64,000 bases of DNA, from positions 1 through 64,000 of the forward strand of contig JADGEF010000006.1 of NCBI GenBank assembly GCA_016744515.1, in the 5' to 3' direction. Position numbers and translations under genes: made by a program. Positions 1 to 9,600 of this stretch are shown here, one piece after another; position 1 is the stretch's first letter, and each line of letters begins with the position of its first letter. The notes under the pieces were generated by a model that saw nothing but the letters and a program-made list of their open reading frames with translations, was not told the DNA's origin and ran no database searches. This DNA comes from Marinifilaceae bacterium (GTDB lineage: Bacteria; Bacteroidota; Bacteroidia; Bacteroidales; Marinifilaceae).

Positions 1-398
1 TTACGAATCTTACTCTTTGTTAGAATCTCAGTATTCAACCAAAGTATATCAAAAGTCCCTTCGCAGGATGGTGAATTGGGATAAACGATAAAATCTTAAG
101 CAGATTCCAATTGATCGTCTCCCATATTTTAAGAACAGGATATAAAAGGAAGGTATTGATTGCAGTTGTATAAGGCTGGTAATAATTTGTTGCAAAACCA
201 TCCAACTTCAGCTTTTTCATTTCTGCTGATAAATAAACAGCAGCAATACTGTCCCCCTTGGTTAATATACCCTCGTTCAAAATAGGTGTCAGAACTAAGT
301 TCTTTTATCACCTTCATGGTGTACTTTATATCCTAAGCCCCTGCATTTGTCAGCGACAGAGTCAAGGCTAAAATCAAGACAAATTTTAGTTTATTCAT
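1..398 (-). pseudogene. Decayed M28-family peptidase-like exported protein (N-terminal remnant)
   Basis: Minus strand reads MNKLKFVLILALTLSLTNAGA-stop-DIKYTMKVIKELSSDTYFERGYINQG, then shifts frame into GDSIAAVYLSAEMKKLKLDGFATNYYQPYTTAINTF, and again into TFDILWLNTEILTKSKIR. A signal peptide is followed by an in-frame stop and frameshifts; the order resembles the N-terminus of M28 peptidases. Confidence 0.55.
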
Positions 399-680
399 GC
401 TTTCATTTTTTAGTTAGTTGATCATCATCTGCTAAAATAAGTTTTCATTTTGAAAAACTATTGTGATCAATAAGTACTTTACCAGTTAACTAAGCTATTC
501 GAAAATTTATTAAAAAATAAACCCTTCTTATATCATCAAAAACGAGTAAAATAGGCCATCTATAATTTCGAAAGAGTTCGTATTTATCTATTTTCAAAAA
601 AAAGTTCCAAAATAGTATCTAGGGAATCAAACACTTACATAACACTGATGCTTTTTATCGAAAAAACATTTCTAGAAGGC

Positions 681-710
681 TTGTATATTCGGGTAAAGCA
701 TCTATATTTG
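681..710 (+). promoter_or_regulatory. Bacteroidota-type promoter (TTG-N19-TATATTTG) for tRNA operon
   Basis: TTG at 681-683 and TATATTTG at 703-710, 19-nt spacing, matching the Bacteroidota TTTG / TAnnTTTG consensus, upstream of the first tRNA. Confidence 0.65.
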
Positions 711-754
711 CATCGCAATAGAGAGAAAACGTTCTCTTATAAACATTGCAATTG

Positions 755-836
755 GGGAAGATACCAAAGTGGCCAACTGGGGCGGACTGTAACTCCGCTG
801 ACTTCGTCTTCGTAGGTTCGAATCCTGCTCTTCCCA
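755..836 (+). tRNA. tRNA-Tyr(GTA)
   Basis: GGGAAGA/TCTTCCC acceptor stem, anticodon GTA in CTGTAACTCC, long variable arm, TTCGAATCC T-loop. Confidence 0.95.
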
Positions 837-894
837 CAACATTCTGAAGCAAGTAAATTCATTTGATAACGATCGAATGAACTGCTAAAGATCT

Positions 895-967
895 GCGGGA
901 ATAGCTCAGTTGATAGAGCATCAGCCTTCCAAGCTGAGGGTCGCGAGTTTGAGTCTCGTTTCCCGCT
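895..967 (+). tRNA. tRNA-Gly(TCC)
   Basis: GCGGGAA/TTCCCGC acceptor stem; anticodon TCC in CCTTCCAAG; 73 nt. Confidence 0.95.
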
Positions 968-988
968 CAATTTTATTGTAATTATATT

Positions 989-1070
989 GGGGAGATACCA
1001 AAGTGGCCAACTGGGGCGGACTGTAACTCCGCTGACTTCGTCTTCGTAGGTTCGAATCCTGCTCTCCCCA
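989..1070 (+). tRNA. tRNA-Tyr(GTA), second copy
   Basis: GGGGAGA/TCTCCCC acceptor stem; rest of the body essentially identical to copy 1. Confidence 0.95.
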
Positions 1071-1085
1071 CTATTATATTTTCCT

Positions 1086-1158
1086 GCGGGAATAGCTCAG
1101 TTGATAGAGCATCAGCCTTCCAAGCTGAGGGTCGCGAGTTTGAGTCTCGTTTCCCGCT
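1086..1158 (+). tRNA. tRNA-Gly(TCC), second copy
   Basis: Same 73-nt sequence as the copy at 895-967. Confidence 0.95.
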
Positions 1159-1166
1159 CAATTTAA

Positions 1167-1251
1167 GGAGAGATGGCAGAGTGGTCGAATGCGGTAGTCT
1201 TGAAAACTATTGTGCGGCAACGTACCGGGGGTTCGAATCCCTCTCTCTCCG
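1167..1251 (+). tRNA. tRNA-Ser(TGA)
   Basis: GGAGAGA/TCTCTCC acceptor stem, anticodon TGA in GTCTTGAAAACT, long variable arm; CCA follows the discriminator base. Confidence 0.95.
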
Positions 1252-1275
1252 CCATGCAGAAATGCAACAGAAAGA

Positions 1276-1308
1276 AAAGCCTTGTAAACTTAACGTTTAC
1301 AAGGCTTT
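1276..1308 (+). terminator. Rho-independent terminator of tRNA operon
   Basis: 14-bp perfect stem AAAGCCTTGTAAAC-TTAAC-GTTTACAAGGCTTT followed by CTTCATTT. Confidence 0.8.
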
Positions 1309-1484
1309 CTTCATTTAGTACCAACACAATCAAACACCTAAACCTACAATATAATGGTGTTGAGTAAGGTGTAGATTAGAAAGCTTGAAAACGCTACACC
1401 GCACTTTGGTGCTAATGCACTACAATACACCAAAAAAGGATGATTTCTTGTATAACACTATTTCAGGATGAAACAGTAATCATT

Positions 1485-1521
1485 AAAAAAGCACCTAGGT
1501 AGTGAACCTTGGTGCTTTTTT
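1485..1521 (-). terminator. Terminator at the end of the EPS operon
   Basis: AAAAAAGCACC ... GGTGCTTTTTT inverted repeat immediately downstream (minus strand) of the beta-helix CDS. Confidence 0.7.
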
Positions 1522-1540
1522 CATGTGTTTTAACAAACTC

Positions 1541-3265
1541 TTATTCTACGACTATACCGTTTGAATTAGAGACATGCACTTTCCCTCCTTTTAAGTCATT
1601 ATTCTTGACAGTAACAATATTGTTTTGTTGCCCTGAATCATTATTAATTGATGTAAAAGCCATTGGTTTATAAGCTACCTCAATTTCATTATCTCGAATT
1701 AGCACGTCATTAACATTTCCTGAGAATGCATAAATTCCATAACAGTTACCACTTCTCTTAGTTGCTATTTTATTATCATAAATCTCAGCATATTTAAGAT
1801 CTCTCATAAATATCGATGTTATGCACTCCTCAATCTCATTTCCGAAAACTTTCACATCAGAATTATGTATCCTCATACCAGTTTTAAAACCTTTAATAGT
1901 ATTACCTGAAATCTCATTCCCAAATATGGTTTTATTTTCCTTTGAACGTCCTCCAGCAATCCCATGAGAACTACTTGTACTATCAACAGAGGTTATTTTA
2001 TTTCCTTTAATCTTGATTCTCGTACCATAACCAAAGCCAATAGAATTTTCAACAGTATTATTCTCAATTGTGACATCTTCACCAATAGCAACATAAAATG
2101 AGCCTAAAACACTTCCTTTCTCAATATTATCTCTAATAATAATATCGTAAGCTTTTTGATAATAATCCACAGATCCATCAGCATTTGTCTTCCTTAAAGC
2201 CTCGACATCAAGAGCCATTTTAGGAGCAGTTCCTTTTGAATAAGGTGTATCAATACCTGCATTCAAGAATGTGTTATTTTCAATAAGCATATTGTATCCA
2301 TCTGTAATAGACAAATTATTACGTCTGTTACTATCAAAAACACAACCCGAGACAGTAATATTATTAGTTGCTATATAATTTGGACTATATGTAAAACCAA
2401 TACTATGTATATCTATCCCATCACCAGCAGCATCTGAAATGTGAACATTAGTAATTTTGACATTAACACCAGCTTCAATCGAGATCAAGTGCCCCCATTC
2501 ATGGGTTGTACTTGTTCTACCATTAATGGTTATAGGCGTGTAGTCATGTAGATCTCTATCACCATACAAATTTCCACCCTTAATAGTTACATTTGAAACG
2601 TCTCTAATGTTTAAAAGCTGGTATTTGGAGTAACGATTGGGCTGAACTCTTAGATGCGTATTATCCGTCATCTCTAAAGTAAAATCAGAAGGGATGTGTA
2701 TTGAGGTCTCAGAAGGTGCAACAAGATTCCTCTCACTTGTAACTAAAAAATAGGTGTCTAATTCATCGATTTGAAAGATCTCTGCTCCATATGATTTTAC
2801 ATCTGAAAAAAGCTTTTCAAGTGTATTCTTATTGATTAAAGCGATTGCATCTGAAACTTCACCTTCGGTTATTTCCCATTTTGACTTTTCAAATTTGAAA
2901 GTTGTACTAGTTAAAGAGGGTGTTCCCTGAATTTTCAGTTTATGATTTAATAGATTCCCGTCAATTTCCCCTTCCTTAAAAACAAGGGTTCCATTGATAA
3001 TCTCACCTTCATTGTAATTGATAACCACATCAGAAGGAATTTGTATAGACGCTCCGCCTAAGTCATGTGAATAAGCAATATACAAAGTATCATTCGCTAC
3101 TAGAGTATTGAAATCGAAATCACTTTTAGTGTTTTTATCATCAGGAACAGGAGTTGGGATAACTTCCTCTGGTGGTGTTATAACTTCTTCTTCAAGACTT
3201 GCAGTCTCATCACACGAGACGAATAAAAGGGATGAAATAAAATAAAGATAAAATAGACTTTTCAT
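1541..3265 (-). CDS. Right-handed parallel beta-helix lipoprotein (pectate-lyase-like fold)
   Basis: Lipobox (LLFVSC); repeated beta-helix pattern such as NITVSGCVFDSNRRNNLSITDGYNMLIENNTF and VTIENNTVENS; 574 aa. Confidence 0.8.
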   Translation of the reverse strand: MKSLFYLYFISSLLFVSCDETASLEEEVITPPEEVIPTPVPDDKNTKSDFDFNTLVANDTLYIAYSHDLGGASIQIPSDVVINYNEGEIINGTLVFKEGEIDGNLLNHKLKIQGTPSLTSTTFKFEKSKWEITEGEVSDAIALINKNTLEKLFSDVKSYGAEIFQIDELDTYFLVTSERNLVAPSETSIHIPSDFTLEMTDNTHLRVQPNRYSKYQLLNIRDVSNVTIKGGNLYGDRDLHDYTPITINGRTSTTHEWGHLISIEAGVNVKITNVHISDAAGDGIDIHSIGFTYSPNYIATNNITVSGCVFDSNRRNNLSITDGYNMLIENNTFLNAGIDTPYSKGTAPKMALDVEALRKTNADGSVDYYQKAYDIIIRDNIEKGSVLGSFYVAIGEDVTIENNTVENSIGFGYGTRIKIKGNKITSVDSTSSSHGIAGGRSKENKTIFGNEISGNTIKGFKTGMRIHNSDVKVFGNEIEECITSIFMRDLKYAEIYDNKIATKRSGNCYGIYAFSGNVNDVLIRDNEIEVAYKPMAFTSINNDSGQQNNIVTVKNNDLKGGKVHVSNSNGIVVE

Positions 3266-3894
3266 GATAATCTTAATAAAATTTAAAACAATAGATTCAA
3301 GACTGATGTTCAGTCTCTATTGCAAAATGAAATTTTCATTAAAAATCGATGTCAAATCTACGAACTAGGATAAGTTAACTCATCCACACTAAAAACGTTA
3401 TTAAAGCAAATAAATCTTCAACTTCACAAACGCTTCTCTTCTTTCTTCAAAAAAACTCAAAAAATAACTTAACCTTACAATTTATATTGCTACTTTACTC
3501 AAGAACAATACTCATTCATCAAAACAGCTTTGTGCTTATTAATGGCCATTTTATTTACACTAAACAACAATATGATTTGATGAATCTAAATCATGGTTTT
3601 CTTTAAAGTTTTTAATTAATAGACACTGATTCTTATTTTCATATGCAATAACGATCATCGTCTATTTCAATTTCTGTTCCAGTTTAGTTTATTACAACTA
3701 AAAACAAACCATGCGCTCTCAAACACCTGACTACGAACATGTTTGAATTTTAGAGTATTGCTCCAATTAAAAATCGCCTTTAAAGATAAAAGTTCATTTT
3801 GGGGAATTAAGTCACAAAATTTGGGGACATATTCTACACTTCAAATACAAGTATCTTTAAATAAATTCCAGATAACACACTAATAATCAAATAT

Positions 3895-3931
3895 AAAAAT
3901 GCCCCTTTGGAAAGATTTCCAAAGAGGCATT
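3895..3931 (-). terminator. Rho-independent terminator downstream of lipoprotein gene
   Basis: Minus strand AATGCCTCTTTGGAAA-TC-TTTCCAAAGGGGCATT followed by TTTTA. Confidence 0.75.
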
Positions 3932-3984
3932 CTAAATATTCATATCTTGATTAGGATAAAATATTTTTTAATCAAAAAAAATAT

Positions 3985-4731
3985 TTAATCATCTTCTGGA
4001 GCATCATGTAATGTGTCAATAAAGCTCCAATCATCGGAGCTAGCACCTCTACCATTCGTAATAGCCCAAACAATTTTTTGAATACGCTTACATTTTACAT
4101 TGTAGTCACTCATCTGATCATTGTTATAATGGCTCACATCAATTTTCTTATACTGTAATGCATTACAAAGCTTCATCATTCTTGCAGATTTGGTTACACC
4201 TCTTAAGTTATAAGTAATTCCTGCCTGACTTCCGCTTCGTCCTTTGTTTATACAATAAACAAACAGTTTAATTCTCTTTTGAATCTTTTTAGCAATTTTA
4301 AAACGAACTTTCCTTAGACAAATGGCATGCTGGTAATTTTTCTCTTTACACTCAAATACACACCCTCTGTTAAAAGTAAAGTATGTCGCAGAATCATTAT
4401 CGTTACGTAATAAGATATCTAAAATCACCCATTGTCCACCCGAACCTCTAGAAAAATAGCCTGTTTTGGCATTTTTCAATGTCGGACTTTCCAATAGAGA
4501 GATACTTCCTTCAACAGCTTCTATACCATCTCCAAAACCACTTATTTCACCTACTATTGATACGCCATCAGGCATAACAAATGGTGCTTCCACTTCTAAC
4601 TCACCTCCAGCTTCACCCATTCCAGGAATGTTGCTAGGATCATCTTTACTCTTCGAATCACTTTTTTCACATGAAATAAATGATACTGAAACTATTAACA
4701 CAAGAGCTAACAGAAAACTAAACTTTTTCAT
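3985..4731 (-). CDS. Uncharacterised lipoprotein, paralogue of 7793-8479; possible thioester-domain-like C-terminus
   Basis: Lipobox VSFISC; shares DDPSNIPGMGEAGGELEVE, YQHAIC, YCINKGRSGS and IQKIVWAITNG with the 228-aa paralogue. Confidence 0.75.
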   Translation of the reverse strand: MKKFSFLLALVLIVSVSFISCEKSDSKSKDDPSNIPGMGEAGGELEVEAPFVMPDGVSIVGEISGFGDGIEAVEGSISLLESPTLKNAKTGYFSRGSGGQWVILDILLRNDNDSATYFTFNRGCVFECKEKNYQHAICLRKVRFKIAKKIQKRIKLFVYCINKGRSGSQAGITYNLRGVTKSARMMKLCNALQYKKIDVSHYNNDQMSDYNVKCKRIQKIVWAITNGRGASSDDWSFIDTLHDAPEDD

Positions 4732-5240
4732 GATTAAAACATTTAAATGGTTGAATAACTTTAAAAGTTAAAAACTCTTTAGGAACTGACTTGTTTATAC
4801 ATACACTATCAGTACCTGATAAAAACACACCTGAGAATATTAAGAGTAAATACCCATTAAGGTTTTATTTTGGGGAGCCAATCCTAATATTTACAACTCG
4901 GTATTATGAGAAGAGATTGAATATTTCTAGTATTAGAATTTGGAATTAACATGATTCACAAAAGAGAAGTTCTAAACAATAAGAAATATAAATATCGAGG
5001 AAGTAGGTTTGTCTTTTTAAGTACAAACCACAGAGTGAACAGACATCTTAAAAAATGAATTCTTAAAATACATCATTATATTAGTAGTACAAATACATAC
5101 AACTTAGGAACTGTTAAGAAATAACATGACTACAACACAATCACATCAGCCTGAAAATCAAGAGTTGTAAAATACAAAACAATCATGTTATACCGTAATG
5201 CTTCCTTAGTATACTTGCATAGGAGAAATTGGAGAAATAT

Positions 5241-6215
5241 CTATGGTTCAGTTTTTATTGTTAAAGAACCAATCTCAGGTTTAGTATTAAAATCGGATTT
5301 CACCCTATTAATAATCTTTATTGAATCACAGAGGGCTTGTGTAAACTCTTTACCCGAAAATTTATCCACATGATTCCCATCATAGAAATTATAAACACAA
5401 GTGTCCTTTCTAAAATTAAAATATTGAACATCTTGCTTTTCAGCAATATGGCTAATATCTTTATCAAAATCATTCCAATAATTTTCTTCAATTTCTAGTA
5501 TCTCTCTACAAACAGGCATCCTAACGATACAAACAGTCCCTAGCGGGTTTAAAAAATTGATTAATGAATCTAAACTCTTCAACCTGTAAGTGGATTTTAT
5601 CCATTGCTTAGAATAACCACTATACAACTTTATTTGATTAGATGTCCAGTTCTCTAATATCATTTTATTCTTAGGTAAATTGGATTCTTCAAGCCAACCA
5701 TCCTTATGCAATTTGGAAGTTTTTCTAAAAATCGATCTAAAATGGAAGTAACCTAAATTTCTAAAAAAGTATTCAAAATTCGGGCTGTGATCCACAAACT
5801 TCATATTGTGAGGTGGCTTATTTTTCTCAAAGAAGATACCTTTTTCTTCATCATCACCTTCTCTTGTAGAGAGTATCCATGGATGAACAATTAAAATATA
5901 TAAACCGTCATTTCCTGAATTATCCAATTTCCTTTTAATACTTTCGCTATACAATGGTCCATAAGAAATCTGAGCAATAGTAAAGCTGTAATTGAGAATT
6001 GGAGAGGCAAATTTTTTATTAAAATAATTATCAATTACAGCAGGCTGTATTCCCTGTAAACTTCTAGAATCACCTAATATAAAGGACTTAGCTTTAGGAG
6101 TCGTAAATTTCTCATAAAAATAATCGACATACCCCCCATAACAAACTAAGATAAAAGTTATTATAGATAAAATTAGGCAAGCAAAAATGATTCCTTTTAT
6201 AATAAATTGCTTCAT
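5241..6215 (-). CDS. SGNH-like / AlgX-type partner of MBOAT O-acyltransferase
   Basis: Start placed at M50 of the track ORF (MKQFIIKGIIF...), 2 nt after the MBOAT stop; N-terminal TM; GDSR motif (SFILGDSRSLQGIQP) and C-terminal NFYDGNHVDKFSG. Confidence 0.65.
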   Translation of the reverse strand: MKQFIIKGIIFACLILSIITFILVCYGGYVDYFYEKFTTPKAKSFILGDSRSLQGIQPAVIDNYFNKKFASPILNYSFTIAQISYGPLYSESIKRKLDNSGNDGLYILIVHPWILSTREGDDEEKGIFFEKNKPPHNMKFVDHSPNFEYFFRNLGYFHFRSIFRKTSKLHKDGWLEESNLPKNKMILENWTSNQIKLYSGYSKQWIKSTYRLKSLDSLINFLNPLGTVCIVRMPVCREILEIEENYWNDFDKDISHIAEKQDVQYFNFRKDTCVYNFYDGNHVDKFSGKEFTQALCDSIKIINRVKSDFNTKPEIGSLTIKTEP

Positions 6216-6217
6216 TG

Positions 6218-7648
6218 TTAAAATTGAAAGTAAATAAACGGCTGAGAAGATGCTCCAAAGAATAAGATTAGACCAAAAACAAATAAATATATAAGCCAAC
6301 GTATAATTAGGAAATTTATATTGCTGATATCTAATCCGTGTTGTTTCTCTCTTTGAACCCACTCAACAATTAACAATAAGAAAATTAAACCTAATGGTTT
6401 TAATTCTACAGATGGAATATCAAACATTGATTTTGAGAACATCTTATATAAATAGATACTGGCAGATTCAATACTGGCAGATCGAAAAAATACCCATGCA
6501 ATTAATGTCAGAAAAAAAGTAATACTAATTTGAAAAACCTCTCTTATACTAGGTATTATCTTTCCTTCAGCAACAATATTGGTATTAACTCTATTCTTAT
6601 TTAATAATAGCAGAGGAATAAAATATAATGCATTTAAAAAGCCCCAAGCTATAAAAGTCCAGTTGGCTCCATGCCAAAATCCACTGACAATGAATATGAT
6701 TAAGGTATTTCGTATTTTCATAGAAATACCCCCTTTGCTCCCCCCTAGTGGGAAATACAGGTAATCTCTAAACCAGCTGGAAAGTGAAATATGCCATCTC
6801 CTCCAAAACTCAGCAATATCTCTTGAGAAATATGGAAAGGCAAAATTTTGTTTTAAATTAAACCCAAATACTCGAGAAGTACCTATAGCAATATCAGAAT
6901 ACCCTGAGAAATCACCATAAATCTGAAAAGCAAAATAAACTGCTCCTAAGAACAAATCACTTCCTGATTTAACCTCATAATTATTAAAAATATCATTGGC
7001 ATAAATTGCAGCATTATCTGCTATTACAATTTTCTTAAAAAGTCCCCATAAAACCTGTCTCATACCATCAACAGATTCGTGATAGCAAAACTTTCTTTTC
7101 TTATAAAACTGAGGTAATAAATTTGAGGCTCTTTCAATAGGGCCCGCAACCAATTGAGGAAAAAAACTTACAAAGGCAAAAAATGCGATTACATCTTTTG
7201 TAGGCTCAACCTTTCTTTTATAAACATCAATGGAATAACTAAGAGTTTGAAAAGTGTAAAAACTAATGCCCACAGGTAGAATAATATTCAACCTGGAAAC
7301 ATCTAAATGACTTCCAAATAAGGTAAATGCATCTGAGAAACTTTCTGCAAAAAAATTAAAATACTTAAAAAAACCTAAGAATCCGAGATTAACAGTAATA
7401 CTCATTAATAAAAGAAGCTTCCTCCATAAATGATTATCAGTTTTAGAAAGTCTTTGCCCTACGAAAAAATCAATTATTGAACTAAATACAATCAGAGACA
7501 AAAAACGCCAATCCCACCAACCATAAAAAATATAGCTGGAAATTAGTAATAGAAAATTTTGATTCTTAAGATTACCATTGATAACAAACCAATAAATTAT
7601 AAAAACTAAAGGAAAAAAAATTACAAACTCTATAGAATTAAATAACAT
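6218..7648 (-). CDS. MBOAT family O-acyltransferase (AlgI-like)
   Basis: Motifs LPVGISFYTFQTLSYSIDVY, QLVAGPIERA, FWRRWHISLSSWFRDYLYFPLGG, SGFWHGANWTFIAWG. Confidence 0.92.
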   Translation of the reverse strand: MLFNSIEFVIFFPLVFIIYWFVINGNLKNQNFLLLISSYIFYGWWDWRFLSLIVFSSIIDFFVGQRLSKTDNHLWRKLLLLMSITVNLGFLGFFKYFNFFAESFSDAFTLFGSHLDVSRLNIILPVGISFYTFQTLSYSIDVYKRKVEPTKDVIAFFAFVSFFPQLVAGPIERASNLLPQFYKKRKFCYHESVDGMRQVLWGLFKKIVIADNAAIYANDIFNNYEVKSGSDLFLGAVYFAFQIYGDFSGYSDIAIGTSRVFGFNLKQNFAFPYFSRDIAEFWRRWHISLSSWFRDYLYFPLGGSKGGISMKIRNTLIIFIVSGFWHGANWTFIAWGFLNALYFIPLLLLNKNRVNTNIVAEGKIIPSIREVFQISITFFLTLIAWVFFRSASIESASIYLYKMFSKSMFDIPSVELKPLGLIFLLLIVEWVQREKQHGLDISNINFLIIRWLIYLFVFGLILFFGASSQPFIYFQF

Positions 7649-7792
7649 ATTGTTTAATTATAAGAAATAAGTCATACAATTTAGTCAAATTGTTTAAAGT
7701 TCCTTTTATAATGAAACTATCTGAAGAAATAAATCCGTTTTATTTTGGACAACTAAAACCCCTTATTTTAATAAAAGTTCAAACTAACTTTT

Positions 7793-8479
7793 TTATTCTT
7801 CTTCAATATCTGGCAATGAATTAATCAAGGTCCAATCATCATCACTCAATCCTGAACCATTGGTAATTGCCCACACAATATCTTGAATTTTCTTACTGAT
7901 CTCAATAAACTCATTCTTATTATCTGGAAGATAATCTCTAATATCAATCTTTTTATCTTCTAGTGCTTCAACCAGCCTCATCATTCTATCTGAACTAGAA
8001 ACACCTTTAATTATATAAGAAATATCAGGACTACTACCACTTCTTCCTCTATTTATACAATAGACTAATAGCTTGATATTTTTAGAACTTTCAGCTTCAA
8101 CACTAACATCTATTCTATTTATACAAATAGCATGCTGATAGCCAACTTTCCGGCATTCGATCACACTTCCTCCTAGTAAATAGAAATCTGCTGGTTCATC
8201 AGTTGTATTTTCTATTTCGAGATCTAAGATCACCCATCCTCCTCCTGAGCCAACAGCATTATCTGTAGGCAAAGGATTTACTTCTACTCCAGTGATATCG
8301 CCAATTATAGAAGGTTGTATCGGATAAGATGATGGTCCTTCTACTTCCAACTCTCCTCCAGCCTCTCCCATTCCAGGAATATTACTAGGATCATCTTTAT
8401 CGCTTTTATCCTTACTGCACGATAGAAATGTGACAGCAACTATAAAAGAAAACGTAACTAGAAACATTATTTTTCTCAT
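7793..8479 (-). CDS. Uncharacterised lipoprotein, paralogue of 3985-4731; possible thioester-domain-like C-terminus
   Basis: Lipobox VTFLSC; YCINRGRSGS and IQDIVWAITNG conserved with the paralogue. Confidence 0.75.
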   Translation of the reverse strand: MRKIMFLVTFSFIVAVTFLSCSKDKSDKDDPSNIPGMGEAGGELEVEGPSSYPIQPSIIGDITGVEVNPLPTDNAVGSGGGWVILDLEIENTTDEPADFYLLGGSVIECRKVGYQHAICINRIDVSVEAESSKNIKLLVYCINRGRSGSSPDISYIIKGVSSSDRMMRLVEALEDKKIDIRDYLPDNKNEFIEISKKIQDIVWAITNGSGLSDDDWTLINSLPDIEEE

Positions 8480-8490
8480 GATAGTAAAGA

Positions 8491-9600
8491 TTAACTGTTA
8501 AACACACGCCACTTAAGTATTCTAGCAATTAGAAACTTATTTCTAACTATGAGAGAATTGAATTTCTTATAAATGAAGAATTTCATTTTATTTAAAACCC
8601 AGTATCTATTTCCTATAAACTCAACATGATTGCCATTAAACCCCTTTTTAAAACGAGTAACACCTTCACTGCCATTTACAGATATGTCATAAAATTTATA
8701 GGCTTTTTCAATACTTAATTTAATCATTTCGTTATGCATAAAGTGCCCTAACTTGAGGTCTTTCTCCTCTCTTATAATACCACCATACACATAGCTTAGC
8801 CTTTGCCCAATATCAAATACAATCAAAGAACCTTTAAGAACTCCATCAGAATAGGCACAAGGAGCAATACATAAACCTGATTTGATCATATTCATGATCA
8901 TCTCTTTAGAATCATCCCACGATCTGACATCATAGCCTTGTAGTTTAGCATTTCTTTCGATTACATTATAAGCGTCTTTTACATCAGACTCAGTAGTTGC
9001 ATACCTTAGCTCAAGCTTATTTTTATATGCTGCCCTTATATTTCTTCGGGTATTGGAATTGCATTTGCTTAAAACATAATCATAAGGTGAAAGATCTTCT
9101 TCATACTTGATATAAACAGGTCTTAGTCCGTTGATACCATATACATGTATAAATTCATTTCCTTCGTTTCCTGAAAAAAGTAAACTTTCTTTTGAGATAT
9201 TACTTAGACAATACTCGCCTAAAAAGCTATTATCTTCCTTAAGAACAGGAACATTTATATGACAATAAAAAACTTTCTTCGCTTTTGCTCTTTCTACAAA
9301 TAATTCCAAAATTGGCTCAAATAAACCTTCATATCCATTCGATAATATTGGCCCACTTGGAGCAACTAGAACTTTGAAAATTGAAACACCAACTATAACA
9401 ACACCTAACCCTCCAATAATCTCTGAATCATTATTTCTAATCAATAATAATTCGAAATCTAAACTGTATATTTTAAATGAAGAAAGCCAATGACTCACCT
9501 GCTGACAATGACCTCTTGGATCATTTTGGAGAAATTGATCCCACTCTTTAAGATCATTCACAGAACTTGTCCAAGTAACTTGATAGTCATTTAGCAGCAT
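8491..9600 (-). CDS. FemAB/GNAT-like (BioF2-like) acyl- or aminoacyltransferase
   Basis: SKCNSNTRRNIRAAYKNKLELRYA, YVYGGIIREEKDLKLGHFMHNEMIKLSIEKAYKFYDISVNGSEGVTRFKKGFNG typical of the FemAB-like superfamily in EPS loci. Confidence 0.65.
   Translation of the reverse strand: MLLNDYQVTWTSSVNDLKEWDQFLQNDPRGHCQQVSHWLSSFKIYSLDFELLLIRNNDSEIIGGLGVVIVGVSIFKVLVAPSGPILSNGYEGLFEPILELFVERAKAKKVFYCHINVPVLKEDNSFLGEYCLSNISKESLLFSGNEGNEFIHVYGINGLRPVYIKYEEDLSPYDYVLSKCNSNTRRNIRAAYKNKLELRYATTESDVKDAYNVIERNAKLQGYDVRSWDDSKEMIMNMIKSGLCIAPCAYSDGVLKGSLIVFDIGQRLSYVYGGIIREEKDLKLGHFMHNEMIKLSIEKAYKFYDISVNGSEGVTRFKKGFNGNHVEFIGNRYWVLNKMKFFIYKKFNSLIVRNKFLIARILKWRVFNS

Noticed and set aside
655-970. Minus-strand ORFs (65 and 77 aa) over the tRNA genes
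   Set aside because: They are antisense translations of tRNA-Tyr/tRNA-Gly sequence; the tRNA folds explain the region.
1173-1367. Plus-strand 64-aa ORF starting MAEWSNAVV
   Set aside because: Translation of tRNA-Ser and its terminator, a common spurious ORF.
4466-4771. 101-aa plus-strand ORF antisense to the 5' end of the 248-aa lipoprotein
   Set aside because: Overlaps the coding sequence of a protein with a clear lipobox and a paralogue; no independent support.
6216-6362. N-terminal 49 residues of the 373-aa track ORF overlapping the MBOAT gene
   Set aside because: Out-of-frame overlap with conserved MBOAT C-terminus; the M50 start at 6215 gives a proper N-terminal TM and is mirrored by the second cassette.
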